NCBI RefSeq assembly: GCF_947495715.1
Contig: NZ_CANLZU010000003.1
Coordinates: 62,001 to 126,000, forward strand
From: an uncultured Oceanisphaera sp.
Lineage (GTDB): Bacteria > Pseudomonadota > Gammaproteobacteria > Enterobacterales > Aeromonadaceae
DNA length: 64,000 nucleotides
Direction: 5' to 3'
How positions within the stretch are numbered: position 1 is the first letter of the stretch; every line of letters starts with the position of its first letter. Of this stretch, positions 42,777-51,174 are shown piece by piece. The position numbers and the translations under genes were made by a program. The notes beneath the pieces are model-generated. The model had not been told where the DNA came from. It did no database searches and saw only the letters and a list, made by a program, of their open reading frames with translations.

Positions 42777-44285
42777 ATGCCTGCCTCACATACGCTGATT
42801 GCCATGGAAATGGGCATCGATACCCACCAGGAGCCGGTGGTGTTCATGCGCGCCGACTGCGAGGTGTGTCGGGCCGAAGGCTTCAACGCCAATACCCGTA
42901 TCCAGATCGGCTTTGAAGACAACACCCTCATCGCCACCCTCAACGTGGTCACCGAAAAGGTGCTGCCGCCCGACCATATCGGCTTCTCTCACATCGCCTG
43001 GCAACGCATGGCGCTGAAGGGAGGGGAACGGGTGCAGATCAGTCATGCGCCCCTGCTCCATTCCATGAGCGCGGTACGCAAGAAAATATACGGTCATACC
43101 CTGTCATCCCGGGAAATTCACGACATAGTGGCGGACATTACCGCCCACCGTTATTCGGACATGCAGATTGCCAGCTTCATCACCGCCGGAGTCGACTGTC
43201 TCAACACCCAGGAAATCATCGCCCTCACCCAGGCCATGGTGGCCAGCGGCAAACGGCTGAGCTGGCCCGACACCCTGCAACTGGTCGACAAGCACTGCAT
43301 CGGCGGCGTGCCCGGCAACAGAACCACGCCCATAGTGGTGGCCATTGCCAGCGCCGCCGGCCTGATCATGCCCAAGACCTCGTCCCGGGCCATCACCTCC
43401 CCTTCGGGTACCGCCGATACCATGGAAGTACTGACCCGGGTGCGCCTGAGCCTGGAGCAGATTCAGCAAACGGTGCGCCAGGTCAATGCCTGCCTGGCCT
43501 GGGGCGGTGCCGTCAACCTCAGCCCCGCCGACGACATGCTGATCCGCATCGAGCACGCGCTGGACATCGACGGTGTCGGCCAGCTGGTGGCCTCGGTGCT
43601 GTCCAAGAAGCTGGCCGCCGGCTCCACCCATGCGCTGATCGATATTCCGGTAGGGCCCACCGCCAAGGTACGCAGCCAGCACGAAGCCAAACATCTGGCC
43701 GGACTGTTCGACACCGTTGGCCAGGCGCTGGGACTCAAGATGCGTTGCCTGATCACCGACGGTGCCGAAGCCATCGGTTATGGCATAGGGCCGGCCCAGG
43801 AAGCGCAAGACATTCTTGCCGTGCTCAACAACGAGCCCCAGGCCCCCGCCGACCTGCGCGAGCGGGCCTTGTTTCTTGCCGCCAACCTGCTGAATCTGGC
43901 GGGCGGCGGCACCCTGGAGGTCGCTCAGGCTCGGGCGCAAGATCTGCTGGCCTCGGGTCAGGCCTGGGAACAGTTCAAGCGCATTTGCGAGGCCCAGGGC
44001 GGAATGAAGCAGATTCCACAGGCCGCCCACCAGCTCGAGCTGGGGGCCCGACACAGCGGCACCCTGCTGGCCATGGATAATCGCCGCCTGTCGCGTCTGG
44101 CCAAGCTGGCCGGCGCCCCCATATCTCCGGCCGCCGGTCTGCGCCTGCATATCAAGCTGGGACAGGCGCTGGCGCAGAAACAGCCCTTACTGACCCTGTA
44201 TGCCGACAGCCGGGGCGAGCTGGACTATGCGGCGGCCTATTACGCCGACAATCACGATATGTTCATGATTGGAGAATCCTCATGA
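42777..44285 (+). CDS. AMP phosphorylase / putative thymidine phosphorylase (type 2)
   Basis: A 502-residue protein of nucleoside-phosphorylase fold II. Its length and extra N-terminal domain match the AMP-phosphorylase branch. The phosphate-binding segment is DKHCIGGVPGNRTTPIVV (about 180-197), followed by PKTSSRAITSPSGTADTMEVL, in place of the STGGVGD of true thymidine phosphorylases. Archaeal members split nucleoside monophosphates with phosphate into base and ribose 1,5-bisphosphate. The ATG at 42777 follows CAGGAAACC; the frame opens far upstream but is non-coding there. It overlaps the PRPP-synthetase-like gene by 4 bases (ATGA). The bacterial function is not established. Confidence 0.85.
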   Translation: MPASHTLIAMEMGIDTHQEPVVFMRADCEVCRAEGFNANTRIQIGFEDNTLIATLNVVTEKVLPPDHIGFSHIAWQRMALKGGERVQISHAPLLHSMSAVRKKIYGHTLSSREIHDIVADITAHRYSDMQIASFITAGVDCLNTQEIIALTQAMVASGKRLSWPDTLQLVDKHCIGGVPGNRTTPIVVAIASAAGLIMPKTSSRAITSPSGTADTMEVLTRVRLSLEQIQQTVRQVNACLAWGGAVNLSPADDMLIRIEHALDIDGVGQLVASVLSKKLAAGSTHALIDIPVGPTAKVRSQHEAKHLAGLFDTVGQALGLKMRCLITDGAEAIGYGIGPAQEAQDILAVLNNEPQAPADLRERALFLAANLLNLAGGGTLEVAQARAQDLLASGQAWEQFKRICEAQGGMKQIPQAAHQLELGARHSGTLLAMDNRRLSRLAKLAGAPISPAAGLRLHIKLGQALAQKQPLLTLYADSRGELDYAAAYYADNHDMFMIGESS

Positions 44286-45175
44286 CGCCCCTGCTCTTTT
44301 CTCTGGATGACCAGCATCCGCTGCGCGCTCCTCTGTGTCGGGAACTGCACGCCGCCCCCGGTCGGCTGGAACGGCGTCGCTTTCCGGATGGCGAAAGCTA
44401 CCTGCGCATTCACGCCGAGGTAAAAGACCGCCCGGTGCTGGTGCTGGCAGAGCTGTCCCACCCCGACGACAAGTTCCTGCCTCTGAGCTTTTTGTGTGAC
44501 ACCCTGAAAGAGTTGGGCGCCAGCCAGATTGGCCTGATCGCCCCCTATCTCTGTTACATGCGCCAGGACTGTCGCTTTCATCCCGGTGAGGCGATAACGT
44601 CGCGCACCTTCGCCCGGCTGCTGTCGCAGCAGGTCGACTGGCTGGTCACTGTGGATCCGCACCTGCATCGTTATCACCGCCTGGACGAAATCTATACCGT
44701 GCCAAGCACCGTGGTGCAGGCCGCCCCCTTGCTGGCCGACTGGCTGGGAGAGCGGCAGGAGCCGCTGCTGCTGGTGGGGCCGGATGCCGAGAGCGAACAA
44801 TGGGTGGCACAGATCGCCGCCCGAAGCGGTCACGATTATGTGGTGGGCAGCAAGGTGCGCAGTGGCGACCGCGAGGTGACAGTCCGGCTGCCTGACTTGT
44901 CCGCCTGGCACCAGCACACCGCCGTGATCATCGACGATGTGATCTCCAGCGGCCAGACGGTGCTGCGCTGCCTGCAGACATTGCGCGCCCAGGGCCTGAA
45001 CAAGATCGACTGCGCCGCCATTCACGGCCTCTTTGCCGACCATATAGAGCAACAGCTGATCGAAAACGGGCTGCGCCGGCTGATCACCACCAACGCCATT
45101 GCCCATGCTTCCAACGCCATCGATTTGAGTCCCCTGTTGCTGGCGCCCATCCGGGAGCGACTGAGCGCCTCATAG
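44282..45175 (+). CDS. Ribose-phosphate diphosphokinase-like protein
   Basis: A 297-residue PRPP-synthetase-family protein. It has FPDGESYLRI near residue 34, YLCYMRQDCRFHPGEAITSRTFARLL near 92 (the ATP-loop region, closer to archaeal enzymes than to the housekeeping bacterial enzyme), TVDPHLHRY near 125, and the PRPP loop VIIDDVISSGQT near 217. It is shorter than typical bacterial Prs (about 315). It starts inside the stop of the AMP-phosphorylase gene (ATGA). The pair suggests a salvage route linking nucleotide phosphorolysis with PRPP formation. Confidence 0.87.
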   Translation: MTPLLFSLDDQHPLRAPLCRELHAAPGRLERRRFPDGESYLRIHAEVKDRPVLVLAELSHPDDKFLPLSFLCDTLKELGASQIGLIAPYLCYMRQDCRFHPGEAITSRTFARLLSQQVDWLVTVDPHLHRYHRLDEIYTVPSTVVQAAPLLADWLGERQEPLLLVGPDAESEQWVAQIAARSGHDYVVGSKVRSGDREVTVRLPDLSAWHQHTAVIIDDVISSGQTVLRCLQTLRAQGLNKIDCAAIHGLFADHIEQQLIENGLRRLITTNAIAHASNAIDLSPLLLAPIRERLSAS

Positions 45176-45323
45176 CCGCTCATTCATTCATCAAGTGGTG
45201 CCAATTAGAACTCAGTTGTACACTCGATGGGCGAATGAGGGTGGCTTTCACAACCAACTCTGTTCTATCTTGTCTGCAGTTATTGCCCATTCACACTCTT
45301 CCTCATACAACTGGAGTACACGC

Positions 45324-45725
45324 ATGTCCTGGACTTTAGAACAGCTGCATGGCCTGCTTTCCGGCCGCGAAGGCTGGCAATGCAAGCTCGAAGACGACTC
45401 CCTGTTGATCACCAATGCCGAGGGGCTGGAAGCCTATCTGGCAGTGGCCGGCGAACAAATCATCGTCGAAACCCTGCTGTTTCCCGCCACCCAGGTGACC
45501 GACAGCACCGCACTGAACGACACCATATTGCGTACCCATCAGCTGTTTCCGCTGACCACGGTTGCCATCAGCAAGATCAACGGTGACGACTATTACATCG
45601 CCTTCGGCTCGCTGGCTGCCGGCTCGAAGGAAGAAAGCGTGCAGATCGAAGTGGAAACCCTGTTCCGCAACACCGAAGCCTTTCTCGACCTGTATCAGGA
45701 TCACCTGCAAGGAGTAACCGCATGA
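45324..45725 (+). CDS. yjfI: YjfI family protein (DUF2170)
   Basis: A 133-residue acidic cytosolic protein that starts MSWTLEQLHGLLSGREGWQC and matches E. coli YjfI in length and in its place before a PspA-like gene. The ATG at 45324 follows CTGGAGTACACGC. It overlaps yjfJ by 4 bases (ATGA). The function is unknown; conservation of the whole set suggests a membrane-linked partner of the PspA-like protein. Confidence 0.88.
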   Translation: MSWTLEQLHGLLSGREGWQCKLEDDSLLITNAEGLEAYLAVAGEQIIVETLLFPATQVTDSTALNDTILRTHQLFPLTTVAISKINGDDYYIAFGSLAAGSKEESVQIEVETLFRNTEAFLDLYQDHLQGVTA

Positions 45726-46408
45726 GCGTATGGAAAAAACTGGTGACCGCCATCAAGGGTGGCGCGACCGAAGCCGCCGAAGCCGTGGCTGACAGCCAGG
45801 CGCTGCGCATTCTGGAGCAGGAAATTCGCGAAGCCAAACAGGAGCTGCGCCGTTCCGATGAAGCCCTTACCGGCATCATGGCCAAGCGCAAGCTGGCCCA
45901 GCAGAAAGTGGATGCCATCGCGACCAGCATCAAGGAATACGAAGCCCACGCCCGCGCCGCCATGACCAAAGACAACAAGGAGCTGGCGCTGGAATGTGCC
46001 CAGCGGGTGGCCGAGCTGAAAGGCGAGCAAGACGGCGAGCAAAGCTACGTCGACCAGTTTTCCGCCTCCGAGCAGAGCCTGAAAAACAACATCAGCACCG
46101 CCAAGAGCCGGTTGCGCCAGCTGGAGCAACAGCTGGACGTGGTACAGGCCACCGAGAGCGTGCAAAAGGCCCAGTCGGCGGTGTCGTCCCGTCACAGCGG
46201 CGCCAACACCAAGATGAAAACCGCGGTGGAATCGCTGGATCGCATCAAGCAGAAGCAAACCCAGCGCCAGGCCGAACTGGACGTGGCCGCCGAGCGTGCC
46301 GCCAGCGAGAGCGGGGATGCCCTGGAGCAAAAGTTGAAGTCCGCCGGCATTACCGGTAGCCAGTCTGCCGGCGCCGAAGATGAACTGGCCCGAATTCTGG
46401 GTAAATAA
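45722..46408 (+). CDS. yjfJ: PspA/IM30 family protein YjfJ
   Basis: A 228-residue, almost fully helical protein with long coiled-coil segments (LRILEQEIREAKQELRRSDEALTGIMAKRKLAQQ, and later NNISTAKSRLRQLEQQLDVVQA). This is the ESCRT-III-like PspA fold, which binds and repairs stressed membranes. It overlaps yjfI by 4 bases and precedes yjfK by one base, so the genes are co-translated. Confidence 0.92.
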   Translation: MSVWKKLVTAIKGGATEAAEAVADSQALRILEQEIREAKQELRRSDEALTGIMAKRKLAQQKVDAIATSIKEYEAHARAAMTKDNKELALECAQRVAELKGEQDGEQSYVDQFSASEQSLKNNISTAKSRLRQLEQQLDVVQATESVQKAQSAVSSRHSGANTKMKTAVESLDRIKQKQTQRQAELDVAAERAASESGDALEQKLKSAGITGSQSAGAEDELARILGK

Positions 46409-46409
46409 C

Positions 46410-47054
46410 ATGTTCGACTGGCTGAAGAAGAAAATGCAGCCGCCGTCCGTTCAGGCCGAGCCGGCCCCGGAAATACTGGGGCTGCGGCTGGGCGGCGGCT
46501 TCGAGCTGGATGCACTCAAGCTGTCGCTGCTCGAGGGGCAGGTTACCTTCGAAGGCGCGGCCAGCACCCAGTTCATCCAGGCGGTGGGCCGCATCATCCT
46601 CGATGAAAGCCATCAACTGCTGCGCTTCTACACCGACGACGACGGCTTTATACAGGTCTTGCTGGACGGCGGCACCTCCGACGACTGCGTGGCCGAGGTC
46701 AAGCTCTGGTATTTTTACCAGACCCGTCCGGTAGACGGCGATGCCGCCTGGAACCGGCTGCTCGACCGTGAGCTGGTGCAGCCGGAGTGGGATCTGGATG
46801 GTCAGATCTTCACCAAGGCCTGGGATAACACCCGGCCGGTGGCCATGACCGAAACCACCTGGCTTCACGATGACAGCCGCAGCGAGACCGATCAGTTCGT
46901 GATGATCTACGAGCGGCCGCTGGCAGACACCGATGACGTGGAAGTGCTGATGGTGGCGGCGGAAGAAAAAATCCTGCATAACCGCGCCGAACACAGCCTG
47001 ATACTCGGCACCGGGGTCGATCTCAGCCCCACCGACTTCAAATTTATCAGCTAG
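46410..47054 (+). CDS. yjfK: YjfK family protein (DUF2491)
   Basis: A 214-residue protein that starts MFDWLKKKMQPP and matches E. coli YjfK in size and position. It is acidic, mostly beta-strand in pattern (LLRFYTDDDGFIQVLLDGG), with no signal or membrane segment. It starts one base after yjfJ. The function is unknown. The spacer to yjfL contains a 106-bp palindromic repeat. Confidence 0.87.
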   Translation: MFDWLKKKMQPPSVQAEPAPEILGLRLGGGFELDALKLSLLEGQVTFEGAASTQFIQAVGRIILDESHQLLRFYTDDDGFIQVLLDGGTSDDCVAEVKLWYFYQTRPVDGDAAWNRLLDRELVQPEWDLDGQIFTKAWDNTRPVAMTETTWLHDDSRSETDQFVMIYERPLADTDDVEVLMVAAEEKILHNRAEHSLILGTGVDLSPTDFKFIS

Positions 47055-47076
47055 CGTGCAAGTAGCCAGGATGCCC

Positions 47077-47182
47077 GACAGGAGTCAGCTCCGAACACAG
47101 ACACGCCGTAAACCCATCCATGGGGGCTCCGCCGCGCCATCCATGGCGCGGAGGGTCTGTTTATCGGATTCTGACTCCTGTC
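47077..47182. repeat. Short palindromic repeat, copy A4, inside the yjf operon
   Basis: A 106-bp palindrome with perfect 12-base outer arms GACAGGAGTCAG and CTGACTCCTGTC. An inner hairpin has stem CCGCGCC/GGCGCGG with loop ATCCAT, next to the CCCATCCATGGG core. It separates yjfK from yjfL within an otherwise tightly packed operon and is in the opposite orientation to copies A1-A3. Confidence 0.92.
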
Positions 47183-47224
47183 TCACACTCGATGCTGAAT
47201 ACTGAACCAAACGTAAGGAAAGCT

Positions 47225-47641
47225 ATGGAAGCCTTAATTACCTCACTGTCGGGCCTCGGGCCCTTTTTGTTGTATTTCTCCCTGTCCATCCTGATGCTGC
47301 TGCTGTTCAAGTGGCTCTATGTGCTGGTCACCCCCTACGACGAATGGAAACTGATCAAGGAAGAGCAGAACCTGGCCGCCGCCATCGCGCTGGTCGGTGC
47401 CTTTGTCGGCTTCTCGCTGGCCGTGGCCAGCGCCGCCGCCAACTCGGTATCCTTGCTCGACTTTGCGGTCTGGGGCCTTATCGCTCTGGTGGCCCAGCTG
47501 CTGGCCTTTGCCCTGGTGCGACTGGTGTTTTTGCCCAAAATTGCCGCCCGCATCAACGACGGTCAGGTCTCGGCCGGTGCCGTGGTCGGTGGTCTGTCGG
47601 TCGCCGTGGGGCTGCTCAACGCCGCCTGCATCACCTACTGA
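47225..47641 (+). CDS. yjfL: YjfL family inner-membrane protein (DUF350)
   Basis: A 138-residue protein with four predicted membrane helices (residues about 10-32, 50-74, 80-100, 115-135), matching the DUF350/UPF0719 family. AAAIALVGAFVGFSLAVASA is the family's glycine/alanine helix. Start at 47225 after GTAAGGAAAGCT. It probably anchors the PspA-like system at the membrane. Confidence 0.9.
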   Translation: MEALITSLSGLGPFLLYFSLSILMLLLFKWLYVLVTPYDEWKLIKEEQNLAAAIALVGAFVGFSLAVASAAANSVSLLDFAVWGLIALVAQLLAFALVRLVFLPKIAARINDGQVSAGAVVGGLSVAVGLLNAACITY

Positions 47642-47650
47642 GGAGGCCTT

Positions 47651-48265
47651 ATGAAACGCTCCAAACGTCAGTTGCTGAGCCGCATGGCCGATCGCATCGG
47701 CAAACCGGTGGGTGCCGCCATTGCCGGCTCGGTGATGCTCAGTGCCTGCGGCCAGAACGAAACCGAAGTGCAGGTTTATCAATCGCAGGATGATTGTCGC
47801 AACAGCAACCCCGAACTGGCCGAACAATGCCGGGCCGCCTATCAGCAGGCGCTGGCCGAGTCGGCAGAAACAGCGCCCAAGTACGACAGCCGCAACGATT
47901 GTGAAGCCGACTTCGGCGGCGGCAGTTGCACCCCCTATCAATATCAGGGTAACAACTGGTTCATGCCGGCGATGGCGGGCTTCATGTTCGGCCGCCTGCT
48001 GGACGGCAACCGCTACTCTCATACTCCCGTTTATACCTCCCGCAACCCCTACTCGCCCTATTATGGCCAGTGGAGCACCGCCAACGGCTACCGACTGGGC
48101 AAGGCCGGCTACGGCAAGCGAATATCGGTCGGCAAAGAGGCGCTGGCGCCCAAGCCCAAGGTGACCCGCACCATTTCCCGTGGCGGCTTCGGCTCGACCG
48201 CCCAGGCCAAGAGCAGCTGGAAAAGCAGCAAAAGTACTAGCCGCTCCCGAGGCTGGGGCGGCTGA
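47651..48265 (+). CDS. yjfM: YjfM/YgiB family protein (DUF1190), probable lipoprotein
   Basis: A 204-residue protein with a basic N terminus, a hydrophobic segment and a possible lipobox LSAC (Cys33). The mature part has Cys-containing repeats (DDCRNSNPELAEQC, NDCEADFGGGSC) and a Ser/Gly/Arg-rich tail. This is the DUF1190 pattern of YgiB/YjfM. It shares one base with the yjfC start (stop TGA, then ATG). The function is unknown. Confidence 0.88.
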   Translation: MKRSKRQLLSRMADRIGKPVGAAIAGSVMLSACGQNETEVQVYQSQDDCRNSNPELAEQCRAAYQQALAESAETAPKYDSRNDCEADFGGGSCTPYQYQGNNWFMPAMAGFMFGRLLDGNRYSHTPVYTSRNPYSPYYGQWSTANGYRLGKAGYGKRISVGKEALAPKPKVTRTISRGGFGSTAQAKSSWKSSKSTSRSRGWGG

Positions 48266-49431
48266 TGCTGCGACTCAGCCACCGGGAACGCCCGCACTGG
48301 CGCACTCAGGCCGAACAGCTGGGGTTTGGTTTTCATACCATGTATGGCGAGCCCTACTGGGACGAAACCGCCTATTACCAGTTCACCCTGGCGCAGATAG
48401 AACGGGATATCGAAGATCCCACCGCCGAGCTGCACCAGATGTGCCTGGAAGTGGTAGACAAGGTGGTGCGTGACGAACAATGGCTACGGCGTTTTTGCAT
48501 CCCCGAGGCCCAATGGCAGGGAATACATGACTCCTGGCAGCGGCGCGATCCCAGCCTCTATTCCCGGCTGGATCTGGCCTATAACGGCCGGGGACCCGCC
48601 AAGCTGCTCGAAAACAACGCCGACACCCCCACCAGCCTGTTTGAAACCGCCTTCTGGCAATGGCTGTGGCTGGAAGACAATGTGGATGCCGGCCGGCTGC
48701 GCCGGGACGCGGATCAGTTCAACCTGCTGCAGGAACGGCTGGTGGCCCGTTTTGCGAGCATGGCAGCCCGTTATCCGGGCCAGCGGCTGCATTTTTCCTG
48801 CTGCAAGGAATCGATCGAAGACAGGGGCACGGTGCAGTACCTGGAAGACTGTGCCCAGGAGGCGGGGCTGGACACCGCCTTCGTGCATATCGAAGACATC
48901 GGTCTGGGTGAAGGCGGCTGGCTGACCGATACCGACAGCCATACCATCGACTGGATGTTCAAGCTGTACCCCTGGGAGTTCATGTTCCGGGAACAGTATG
49001 CGGACCACCTGGTGACCAGCCGGGTCAACTGGCTGGAGCCGTTATGGAAGTCGGTGCTGTCCAACAAGGCGCTGCTGCCCCTGCTCTGGCAGCATTTTCC
49101 CGACCATCCCAACCTGTTGCCCGCTTATTTCGGCGACGACCCCAAACGCAGCGCGTTGCAGGAATATGTGCAAAAACCGCTGTTTTCCCGCGAAGGCGCC
49201 AACATCAGTGTGGTGCGTCACGGCAAGCTGGTTGCGGAAGTGGACGGCCCCTATGGCGAGGAAGGCTTTATCGTGCAGGCCTGGCATCCGCTGCCGAAAT
49301 TCGGCGACAACCATGCCCTGATCGGTAGCTGGCTGGTGGACGATCAACCCGCCGGCATCGCGGTACGGGAAGATACCGGCCTCATCACCCAGGATCTGTC
49401 CCGCTATCTGCCCCACATCATTCTCGGTTAG
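48265..49431 (+). CDS. yjfC: Glutathionylspermidine-synthase-like ATP-grasp protein YjfC
   Basis: A 388-residue protein of the preATP-grasp/ATP-grasp synthase family, similar to the C-terminal synthetase domain of GspS. It has YDLAYNG-like RLDLAYNGRGPAKLLENNADTPTSL near residues 105-130 and KLYPWEFMFREQYADHL near 234. ILPAYF-like NLLPAYFGDDPK and REGANISVV near the C terminus are typical of the glycine-rich ATP clamp. It would form an amide bond on an amine or peptide, but the true substrate of YjfC/YgiC proteins is not established. It is the last gene of the yjf operon. Confidence 0.9.
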   Translation: MLRLSHRERPHWRTQAEQLGFGFHTMYGEPYWDETAYYQFTLAQIERDIEDPTAELHQMCLEVVDKVVRDEQWLRRFCIPEAQWQGIHDSWQRRDPSLYSRLDLAYNGRGPAKLLENNADTPTSLFETAFWQWLWLEDNVDAGRLRRDADQFNLLQERLVARFASMAARYPGQRLHFSCCKESIEDRGTVQYLEDCAQEAGLDTAFVHIEDIGLGEGGWLTDTDSHTIDWMFKLYPWEFMFREQYADHLVTSRVNWLEPLWKSVLSNKALLPLLWQHFPDHPNLLPAYFGDDPKRSALQEYVQKPLFSREGANISVVRHGKLVAEVDGPYGEEGFIVQAWHPLPKFGDNHALIGSWLVDDQPAGIAVREDTGLITQDLSRYLPHIILG

Positions 49432-49438
49432 GTGGCTA

Positions 49439-49796
49439 ATACCAATCCCAGTAATGATCTGGTCATATAAGGCCTCAGCTCAGAGGCAACACAGCCGCCT
49501 CCCTCGACACGCCATAAACCCATCCATGGGGGCTCGGAAATGCCGTCCCTGGCATTTCACGATCGTGGGAGTCAATCTCTGTTGCCTCTTCTGGAACACC
49601 GAGTTGCCCGCAGGTGGCGCCTACAGGCAACGCCGGAGCTTCAAGGAGGACGAAGGGATCTGCTCAGCCGACCATCCGCGCCACGGATGGCGTGGCCGAG
49701 CCTCCAGGGAGGGATTCACGGCGAGTCGGGGAGCGGGCCCTTTGTTCGGCTTTTATACAAAAATGGAATAGATCATTTGTTTAGTGGGATTGGTAT
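49439..49796. repeat. Long composite palindromic element, copy R5
   Basis: A 358-bp element with clean ends: ATACCAATCCCA at the left and TGGGATTGGTAT at the right, a perfect 12-base inverted pair. It has the GAGGCAACA/TGTTGCCTC module with core stem GAAATGCC/GGCATTTC, a middle hairpin GTTGCC/GGCAAC, and a second module with the core CGCC-ACGGAT-GGCG. It is the best-preserved copy in the window. Confidence 0.93.
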
Positions 49797-49818
49797 AACT
49801 TTCCTCTGAGCTACAGGC

Positions 49819-51174
49819 CTACAGCGTCAAAATACGCTGATATTCGCCGATTTCGACTCGATAAGAGGTGGTGCGGCGCAGGTGATCGCGCATCGCTTCC
49901 AGTGCCTCCGGCTCACCATGAATCAGCTGTATGGGGGTGTCGGCGGCCAGCGCCGATGCCGCCAGCCATTGCTGCAACTCCACGTAATCGGCGTGGCCCG
50001 ACAGCCCGTGCAGCATCTCGATACGGGCATGGTTGGGCACCCAGTCGCCGTGAATTTTCACCGCTTCCGTTCCCTGATACAGCTTGGCGCCCCGGGTTCC
50101 CGCTACCTGAAAACCGGTCAGTAACAGCGTGGTTCTGTGGTCGGACAGCAACCGCCTCATATGGTGAAGAATACGGCCGCCGGTGACCATGCCGCTGCCG
50201 GCGATGATAATGTGAGGAGAGGCTTCATCGGCCAGTGCCTGAGAGTGCTCGACGCTGCGGGTATAGGTAATCGCCTGATTCATCTGCTGAAAATCGCCAT
50301 GACTCAGCTTGTGCTGGTCGGCAAAGCGCGCATAGATACCGCTGACATCGATGGCCATGGGGCTGTCGAGAAACACCTTCATTTTGGGAATGCGCTCTTC
50401 CAGCATCAGCCGGGTCAGCAGATACTGCATGGTCTGCGCCCGGCCAACGGCAAAGCTCGGGATCAGCATGACACCGCCGCCGGCCACCGTGTCGTTGACC
50501 AGCTCGGCCAGCCGCTCGAACGGGTCCACGTCCTGGTGGCGGCGATCGCCGTAGGTGGACTCCAGCAACAGCAAATCCAGCTCGGGTAACGGCTGCGGGG
50601 CGCGCATGAACAGATCGTTGGGTCGGCCTACATCACCGGAAAAGCCGACCCGCTTGCCTTCGGCCTCGAGGATCAGGCTGCCGGCCCCGAGAATATGACC
50701 GGCAGGCTGCAGATGTACCCGTATCGAACCGATATCCAGCCTGTGACCAAACTCCAGCGGTTTGAGCAACGACAGGCTCTTCTCGGCCGTTTTTCGGTCA
50801 TACAGGGGTTCGGGGCGCTCATGCTTGCTCAACTTGTGATGCTCGTAGAACTTGGCGTCTTCTTCGTGAATATGGCCGCTATCCGGCAGCAAAACTCCGC
50901 AAAGGGTCTGAGTGGCCGGATGACAATACCCGGGCCCGCGATAACCCTGCCGGTACAGCACCGGAAGAAAGCCGGAATGATCCAGATGGGCGTGGGTCAG
51001 CACGATGGCATCGAGCTTGCGCATATCCAGCGGCAGCGGCTCCCGGTTGCGCTCGCGCAGCCACTTGTAGCCCTGATACAGGCCGCAATCCACCAGGATT
51101 TGAGTATCGCCGCTGCTGACCAGAAATTTGGAGCCGGTGACCGTTTGGGTCGCCCCCAGAAAGGTAATCTTCAT
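49819..51174 (-). CDS. Beta-CASP metallo-beta-lactamase-fold nuclease
   Basis: A 451-residue protein. Metallo-beta-lactamase motifs: VDCGLYQG near 29, THAHLDHSG near 60 (HxHxDH), PAGHILGAG near 157, GFSGDVGR near 178. The beta-CASP domain follows, with LESTYGDRRH, PSFAVGRAQ, a GSGMVTGGRILHH segment near 330 and LSGHADYVEL near 395. Length and order match the bacterial CPSF73-like RNA nucleases. It probably cleaves RNA in the cytosol using two zinc ions. Confidence 0.93.
   Translation of the reverse strand: MKITFLGATQTVTGSKFLVSSGDTQILVDCGLYQGYKWLRERNREPLPLDMRKLDAIVLTHAHLDHSGFLPVLYRQGYRGPGYCHPATQTLCGVLLPDSGHIHEEDAKFYEHHKLSKHERPEPLYDRKTAEKSLSLLKPLEFGHRLDIGSIRVHLQPAGHILGAGSLILEAEGKRVGFSGDVGRPNDLFMRAPQPLPELDLLLLESTYGDRRHQDVDPFERLAELVNDTVAGGGVMLIPSFAVGRAQTMQYLLTRLMLEERIPKMKVFLDSPMAIDVSGIYARFADQHKLSHGDFQQMNQAITYTRSVEHSQALADEASPHIIIAGSGMVTGGRILHHMRRLLSDHRTTLLLTGFQVAGTRGAKLYQGTEAVKIHGDWVPNHARIEMLHGLSGHADYVELQQWLAASALAADTPIQLIHGEPEALEAMRDHLRRTTSYRVEIGEYQRILTL

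Noticed and set aside
45190-45220. CCAATTAGAACTCAG before yjfI as a remnant of an ATACCAAT element end
   Set aside because: Resembles the R4 right end over about 15 bases only, with gaps; too short to separate from chance.
2498-49796. Possible CRISPR array in the repeated spacers
   Set aside because: The repeats are dispersed over 50 kb, differ in length, are palindromic and have no regular spacers; no cas genes are present.
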